Positions 16,512-20,908 of a stretch of DNA of 20,908 bases are shown here, in pieces. The number at the start of each line of letters is the position of its first letter. Within the stretch, counting starts at the first letter, position 1. The notes beneath the pieces were generated by a model, which had not been told where the DNA came from, did no database searches, and saw nothing but the letters and a program-made list of their open reading frames with translations. Source of the stretch: a virus; the IMG/VR virus record IMGVR_UViG_3300027733_000244, positions 1 through 20,908 of that record; one strand, given 5' to 3'. The position numbers were made by a program, and so were the translations under genes.

Positions 16512-19500
16512 TTAGTTTCTTATTCCTGCTAATGAACCACCAAAACGTTTTTCTTTTCTAATAGTGTCTAGAACTACATCATAAACTTTACTATTTAAGT
16601 TTTGCGATAACTCGACATCTTGTTGAGCGTAGCTTGTACTATTTGCTCCCATTTGAATTTTACCATCTCTTTGAACTGTAGTATTAAAATTAAACGAATT
16701 ACTAGCGTTACTATTATTATTTGTTGTACTATTATTTCCAGCCGCTGTTCCAAATCCAGCAGATGGAACACCGCCTGTTGCATAACGTTTTATAACTGGC
16801 GAATTAATTAATCCTCCTGTTGCATAAGCTGGAACTGTATCTGATAAACGAGAACCAATTGAACCACCAACTTGTTTTTTAAAAGGCGGTCTACTAAAAT
16901 CCGTTCTTAATGCTAATTGTCCATACTCATCCCCTATTTGTTGAGGAGTGCTTGGTTTATTACCAAATTTATTTACTCCAGCAGATATGCCTAAACTAAC
17001 TGCTGCACCAGCTAACGATCCAATTAAACCAGCCGTTTGTTGTCTTTGCGCTCTCTTCTTTTGTCTAGCTGTTTCTATTTCTGATCGTTTTTGATCTCTC
17101 AATTCGTTATATAATTTACTTTCTTCTAATCCATAACTAGTCATGTTAGATTCCATAGAAGAAATGTCCTCAAATTTATTGCTAAATGATCCACCAGTAG
17201 CAAAACGAGGAGCAGCAGAAAAGTTTAATTTATCAAGTGAGACTGGACCACCCATTGCCATTACCGCATTTCTATTTAATACATATTCACCATTCTCAAG
17301 CATTGCTGGATATTTATCACCAGAACCAACTCCAGAAATGTACATACCAGATTGAGCGCGAATAATCCCGCCTCTTTGTTTACCGCCTACTGGCAAATTA
17401 GGAACCCCCATATTTCCCAATATTCCATAAACCGCTGATTGCATCAACGTTGAGCTTATAGAATCAAGGAACTTACTGGCTATGCCCATCAAAGCTTCTC
17501 CTAAATTATTTGATTCGCGAATTGCAGCTTTTATACCATCAACTAATCCGTCAGCAAACATCTTTGGAAGACTCTCTCCCAAATTCAATAGTAGATCATC
17601 GCTTTCTTGTGCAAGATTTCCAAAACCTTTTTTAAATCTTCCAGCAAATGTGTTATTAACTTTTTCTATTTGCGTGTTTAATCTAACTTGAGCGTCAATA
17701 TCATCTCTAGTTATTTGTAAAGCTTGTTGCTTAGTTTTAATTTGTTCTTGATATCTCTTAATCGTTCCAGCAAGAACAATATTACCAGCGTTTCTCGCTT
17801 CTGTTTCTTGTTTTTCTAAGAAAGTTAATTGTTCTGCTTGAGTCATTTTATCATTGAAACCAGCTTGACTCAAATTACTTTCGAAAGTGCTAGTATTATA
17901 ACCAGTATTACTTGCGGCAGAAGCTATGCGAGATTCTTGTATGCGTTGAAGAGCTTGAAATCGTGATCTTTGTTCTGGAGTGTAAGAAGATAAAGTTTTT
18001 TCTCTTAACTGCATATCTTCATAACTTGTTGGGGTAGAAGAATTTATTTGTTGATCAGTCATTCCAGCATAAGGATTATTTTGCATTTCTTGCACAACGG
18101 TTGATCCCCCTAACGATTCATTTAATTGTGTTTCAATCAAATCCATTATTGTTTTATTCAATTCTAAAGTCGCGGCAGTATTTTCCTGTTCAGCCGCCAT
18201 CTCCAAAACTCTTTGTTGAATTTCAGCGTTAATTGCGGCATCTTCTGCCGTTCTTTGCTCCTTTAATATATCAGCTTGTATACCAAATTTTCTTTCGCTA
18301 ATTTGAGATCTTCCCATTCCGTATGTTTCTCTTTGATCGTCCAAACGTCTTTGCATAGCATTTACATTTGCGCTACTGCGAGCTTTAGCGATTTCTGAAG
18401 AATTACCTATGCTTGCGGAAAGATCTTTCATCTTTTCCATACGCATTAAGTTATCTTTATCAACTCGGGCTTTTGCTACAGCTATTTCTTTATCTACAGC
18501 TATTCTTGCTTCGCTTAATTGTTTATTTATTTCTAATTCTTTTTTAGCGTTGGCTTGTTTTTGTTCAAATAAAGTTTGAGCTTCAGCTTTTTCTTTTAAA
18601 ATATCAGACAACTTATCTTTTTCAGCTTGGTTGGCGAATTTTAAAGTGGTTTCTTGAAGATTTATTAATTCTTGTTGATATGCAATAATTTTTGATCTTT
18701 CTTCTTCTGAAATTCCAGTATCTTCTAAAATCTTTGCTAAAGATGTTAAAGTAGTTTTAATTTCTTCAGGATTATTAAAAGGTAAACCTACTCCTAGCTC
18801 TACACCTTTTTTACCTGCCGTAGCCATATTTGCAGAAAATCTCGTTTCTTGAACTTTGGCAAATTGAGCTTCTTTTAAACCACTAACAATACCATTTACA
18901 TCTCCACTATAATTTCCACTTTGAATTTGAGGTAAAACTTTATTTTTATAAAATTCAGCATTTACTTGTGAATTTGAAAGACTAGATTTAAAAGAGCCAC
19001 TAAGTTCTTGTGCGTTTTTTGTTAAAAAATTTGATTTTTCATTGTCTTGCTCTGCAATAGCTTTGTCATAATCTTGTTGAGATTTTTGCAATAACATTTG
19101 GGCTTTTTGACCTGCATTTGCAGCGGTAAAATCAAATTTTCTAGCGTCTGGAAGGTTGCTGGATATAAAAGAATTTATACTATCTTGAAAGTTTGTTGAA
19201 AAATCAAGAATAGAAGATTGTATTCTTCTAGTGCTTGAATCCTTTTCAAAAGATAAAGCTACATCAAAAAGATTTTTATTTAAATCTCTTTCTATTTTTC
19301 TAAAAATTTCCGCAAAAGATTTTGTAGCTATTTCTCTAAAATTAATAATTTGTTTTTGTACGTTACTACCAAGTTCAGATTTTTCTAAATCATTAGCTAT
19401 TAGAATTAACTGTTCTATAGGTATATCTTGTATTCTTAATATGGCTTTTTCTAACTTATCTTTATAATTAGTATCGGTTTCTTTCGTTATTCCAATAGAA

Positions 19501-20908
19501 CCTAATAAATCTTTAGCTACAGTAATTGGTGAAGCTTTATTTTCAACTTTTTTTCTAGCTTCCTCAACTGAATTTGCGCCACCACCTTCATAACCACCAT
19601 AAATCTCCATTTGTGTTATTGTTGATCTTAAATTTTTTGCATCTGCGACTTCTCTAAGATTTTTAATTAATTTTGATTTTTCATTTTTATCTAAAGAAAA
19701 ATTAAATACAGAACCCAAATCTTTTGAATCGGTTTTACTAAATAAAGCATTTTGCAAACTTGTTTTTTTTGTAGTTTGATTGGTATAGTCTTGCAAATTT
19801 TTCGTCATTTCTTGCACGCTTCCTCCAGCAGCTAAAAACATTTCCTGTAATTTAACATCAGCTATTTCATTAAATCCTGTAGATAGTTTTTTTGTAGCGT
19901 TTTCTATATCAGAAGATGATGCGCCAGACGCTATCATTTGACTCAAAGATTTTTGAGCTTCTATATAAGAAGAAGCCGCAGATATATTAGTTTGAGTTTT
20001 TTGAGCTTGCTCTTGATTTAATTGAGACAACTCTTCTGTGGTTAGCGCTGTTGCATTTAAAGCTGAAGTCAAACCAACTAAAGCTCCAATAGTGCCACCA
20101 ATAATCGTTCCAGGTAAACCAAATGAAGCGCCAATACCAGCGCCTGTTGATATAGCAGTTAAACCAGTACTTAAACCAGATTGAACACTTCTTTCCGTGG
20201 AGGTCATATCTGTTCGTTTTCTATCTCCAAATGCTATTTGCTCTGCAAATCCAGCAATCATTGGACCAGCAAGAGAAATAGCTGTACTAGCGGATGATAA
20301 AGATTTACTTAATTTACTCTGTTGTCCATAGATTTCTTGACTAGCCTTACTCATTGCTGTATCTAATTTATCACCAGACACCCCTCCTTTAGATAAACTG
20401 TTTTTCAATTTACCCATTTCAGAATCAATTAATTTTGTTCTTCCTCCGAATGCGCTTTCAAAATAACCTAACTGCTTATCTGCTGATTGAACTGAATTAA
20501 CAAAATCTGCAATAGCTTTATCAATATCATTTGTATTGAAAGTAGCATTACTTGCACCTGTTGGAGATTGATATGTAGGACTAACACGTTGTGATTGAGT
20601 AGGATTTCCAGATGGATAATAATTTGATGGTGCTGAAGGTGTTCCAGATGGCATGTACGAATAACTTTGACCAAATGTAGCAAAATTTGGAACATATCCT
20701 TTATTCATCAATCCAGCGTCCTTCTGCCCTCTCATTGAATCACTCAAAGCATTACTTAAACCACCATGATCAGAAACTGCATCTGCAAAATTTTTCTGAC
20801 CTGTGTTTCTAATAAAAGGAAAAGGTCCAGTAGAAGTATCTAAAACAGCTTTATTACCGCTCATGCTTTCTTCTAAGCCCATTACTGCTTGTTTATACGC
20901 AAAGTTAG
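16512..20908 (-). CDS. Tail tape measure protein, N-terminus beyond window edge
   Basis: Scaffold that sets tail length and is thought to be ejected ahead of the DNA. The first in-window Met (base 20882) gives 1456 residues, but the frame stays open upstream to base 20908 (xCT then N-F-A-Y-K-Q-A-V), so the real start probably lies outside. Numbered from that Met: a GYVPNFA motif at 62-68; a Pro/Ser/Tyr-rich linker at about 70-115; glycine-zipper hydrophobic segments at about 201-215 and 247-273; long charged helical and coiled-coil stretches, clearest at about 750-820; then a Gly-rich tail with the tape-measure signature AMLENGEYVLNRNAV at about 1185-1200, three [FY]ATGG motifs, a second small-residue hydrophobic segment near 1283-1307, and the ending EKRFGGSLAGIRN. 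Its place just before the tail tip genes fits. The protein class is secure; the N-terminal extent is unknown. Confidence 0.92.
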   Translation of the reverse strand, partial: NFAYKQAVMGLEESMSGNKAVLDTSTGPFPFIRNTGQKNFADAVSDHGGLSNALSDSMRGQKDAGLMNKGYVPNFATFGQSYSYMPSGTPSAPSNYYPSGNPTQSQRVSPTYQSPTGASNATFNTNDIDKAIADFVNSVQSADKQLGYFESAFGGRTKLIDSEMGKLKNSLSKGGVSGDKLDTAMSKASQEIYGQQSKLSKSLSSASTAISLAGPMIAGFAEQIAFGDRKRTDMTSTERSVQSGLSTGLTAISTGAGIGASFGLPGTIIGGTIGALVGLTSALNATALTTEELSQLNQEQAQKTQTNISAASSYIEAQKSLSQMIASGASSSDIENATKKLSTGFNEIADVKLQEMFLAAGGSVQEMTKNLQDYTNQTTKKTSLQNALFSKTDSKDLGSVFNFSLDKNEKSKLIKNLREVADAKNLRSTITQMEIYGGYEGGGANSVEEARKKVENKASPITVAKDLLGSIGITKETDTNYKDKLEKAILRIQDIPIEQLILIANDLEKSELGSNVQKQIINFREIATKSFAEIFRKIERDLNKNLFDVALSFEKDSSTRRIQSSILDFSTNFQDSINSFISSNLPDARKFDFTAANAGQKAQMLLQKSQQDYDKAIAEQDNEKSNFLTKNAQELSGSFKSSLSNSQVNAEFYKNKVLPQIQSGNYSGDVNGIVSGLKEAQFAKVQETRFSANMATAGKKGVELGVGLPFNNPEEIKTTLTSLAKILEDTGISEEERSKIIAYQQELINLQETTLKFANQAEKDKLSDILKEKAEAQTLFEQKQANAKKELEINKQLSEARIAVDKEIAVAKARVDKDNLMRMEKMKDLSASIGNSSEIAKARSSANVNAMQRRLDDQRETYGMGRSQISERKFGIQADILKEQRTAEDAAINAEIQQRVLEMAAEQENTAATLELNKTIMDLIETQLNESLGGSTVVQEMQNNPYAGMTDQQINSSTPTSYEDMQLREKTLSSYTPEQRSRFQALQRIQESRIASAASNTGYNTSTFESNLSQAGFNDKMTQAEQLTFLEKQETEARNAGNIVLAGTIKRYQEQIKTKQQALQITRDDIDAQVRLNTQIEKVNNTFAGRFKKGFGNLAQESDDLLLNLGESLPKMFADGLVDGIKAAIRESNNLGEALMGIASKFLDSISSTLMQSAVYGILGNMGVPNLPVGGKQRGGIIRAQSGMYISGVGSGDKYPAMLENGEYVLNRNAVMAMGGPVSLDKLNFSAAPRFATGGSFSNKFEDISSMESNMTSYGLEESKLYNELRDQKRSEIETARQKKRAQRQQTAGLIGSLAGAAVSLGISAGVNKFGNKPSTPQQIGDEYGQLALRTDFSRPPFKKQVGGSIGSRLSDTVPAYATGGLINSPVIKRYATGGVPSAGFGTAAGNNSTTNNNSNASNSFNFNTTVQRDGKIQMGANSTSYAQQDVELSQNLNSKVYDVVLDTIRKEKRFGGSLAGIRN
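20679..20908 (-). repeat. Probable last unit of a GYVPNFA-type protein repeat
   Basis: The translated frame enters the window as [S/P/T/A]-N-F-A and about 75 residues later reaches G-Y-V-P-N-F-A (bases 20699-20679). If the split first codon is CCT, the window opens on PNFA, the end of the same motif, so this stretch is one complete repeat unit. It contains the conserved-looking blocks LEESMSGNKAV, GPFPFIRN, SDHGGL and DSMRGQKDAGLM. From memory, similar PNFA-ended units occur many times in very large proteins of uncultured marine phages; I cannot confirm this here. Only one full unit is visible, so repetition itself is inferred. Confidence 0.5.

Larger units (their letters stand above)
1..20908 (-). 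other. Single co-directional tail operon with overlapping start/stop junctions
   Basis: Junctions in transcription order: a 4-base gap (16511-16508), a 1-base gap (15592), a TAATG one-base overlap (13792), ATGA overlaps at 12989-12986, 10995-10992 and 8263-8260, an 11-base overlap (7212-7202), a 7-base gap (6885-6879), an ATGA overlap (6387-6384) and an 8-base gap (2838-2831). No stretch could hold a separate promoter or terminator, so the genes are probably co-transcribed from a late promoter right of the window. Upstream of the starts I see AT-rich sequence and no well-placed AGGAGG-like box; the nearest match is GGAAAA about 8 bases before the gpL start. This suits hosts such as Bacteroidota that often initiate without Shine-Dalgarno pairing. 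Confidence 0.85.

Noticed and set aside
16512-20908. Lambda G/GT-type programmed frameshift near the tape measure
   Set aside because: In lambda this lies upstream of the tape measure gene, which would be right of the window. No slippery site with a paired overlapping frame is visible inside.
1-20908. Defence, toxin-antitoxin or other cargo system
   Set aside because: Every stretch is accounted for by tail genes with no room between them, and none of the proteins shows nuclease, helicase, NTPase or toxin motifs that I can identify.

Overview
The window lies wholly inside the tail module of a tailed phage (or prophage) with a long, non-contractile, lambda-like tail. All eleven genes are on the minus strand and are read from right to left. 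They are packed with junctions from a 4- or 11-base overlap to an 8-base gap. There is no intergenic stretch above 8 bases, no RNA gene, and no visible promoter or terminator, so this looks like the middle of one long late operon. The DNA is visibly AT-rich. All three stop codons are used in the standard way. None of the ten start codons with visible upstream sequence has a convincing Shine-Dalgarno sequence. That pattern, with the protein style, suggests a phage of a Bacteroidota (Flavobacterium-like) host. The host call is inference only.

Layout in transcription order: (1) 20908-16512, tape measure protein, whose reading frame is still open at the right window edge; (2) 16507-15593, tail-tube-like protein A; (3) 15591-13792, a beta-rich fibre or spike protein; (4) 13792-12986, tail-tube-like protein B, apparently a distant paralogue of A; (5) 12989-10992, a tail tip protein with a LamG-like lectin domain fused to two gpM-like domains; (6) 10995-8260, a large modular adhesin-like protein; (7) 8263-7202, a gpL-like iron-sulfur tail tip protein; (8) 7212-6886, a gpK-like JAMM metallopeptidase; (9) 6878-6384, a gpI-like assembly protein; (10) 6387-2839, a gpJ-like central tail hub; (11) 2830-1, an FN3/C1q/collagen-like fibre whose C-terminus lies outside the window.

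The L-K-I-J order and key residues match phage lambda: the four cluster cysteines of gpL, the JAMM motif of gpK, the conserved C-terminal signature of gpI, and the SEGPIEGL and WTDNPAW signatures of gpJ. The basic machine is therefore a lambda-type tail tip. Around that core there is heavy elaboration. Concanavalin-like (LamG-like) domains appear in three proteins, including one inserted in gpJ. A CBM5/12-like motif (Y-x3-D-x-V) recurs three times, once between the two cysteine pairs of gpL. The distal fibre carries a C1q-like jelly roll flanked by collagen-like Gly-X-Y repeats. The likely biological theme is a tail tip densely decorated with putative glycan-binding modules. I found no defence system, mobile element, CRISPR array or non-tail cargo.
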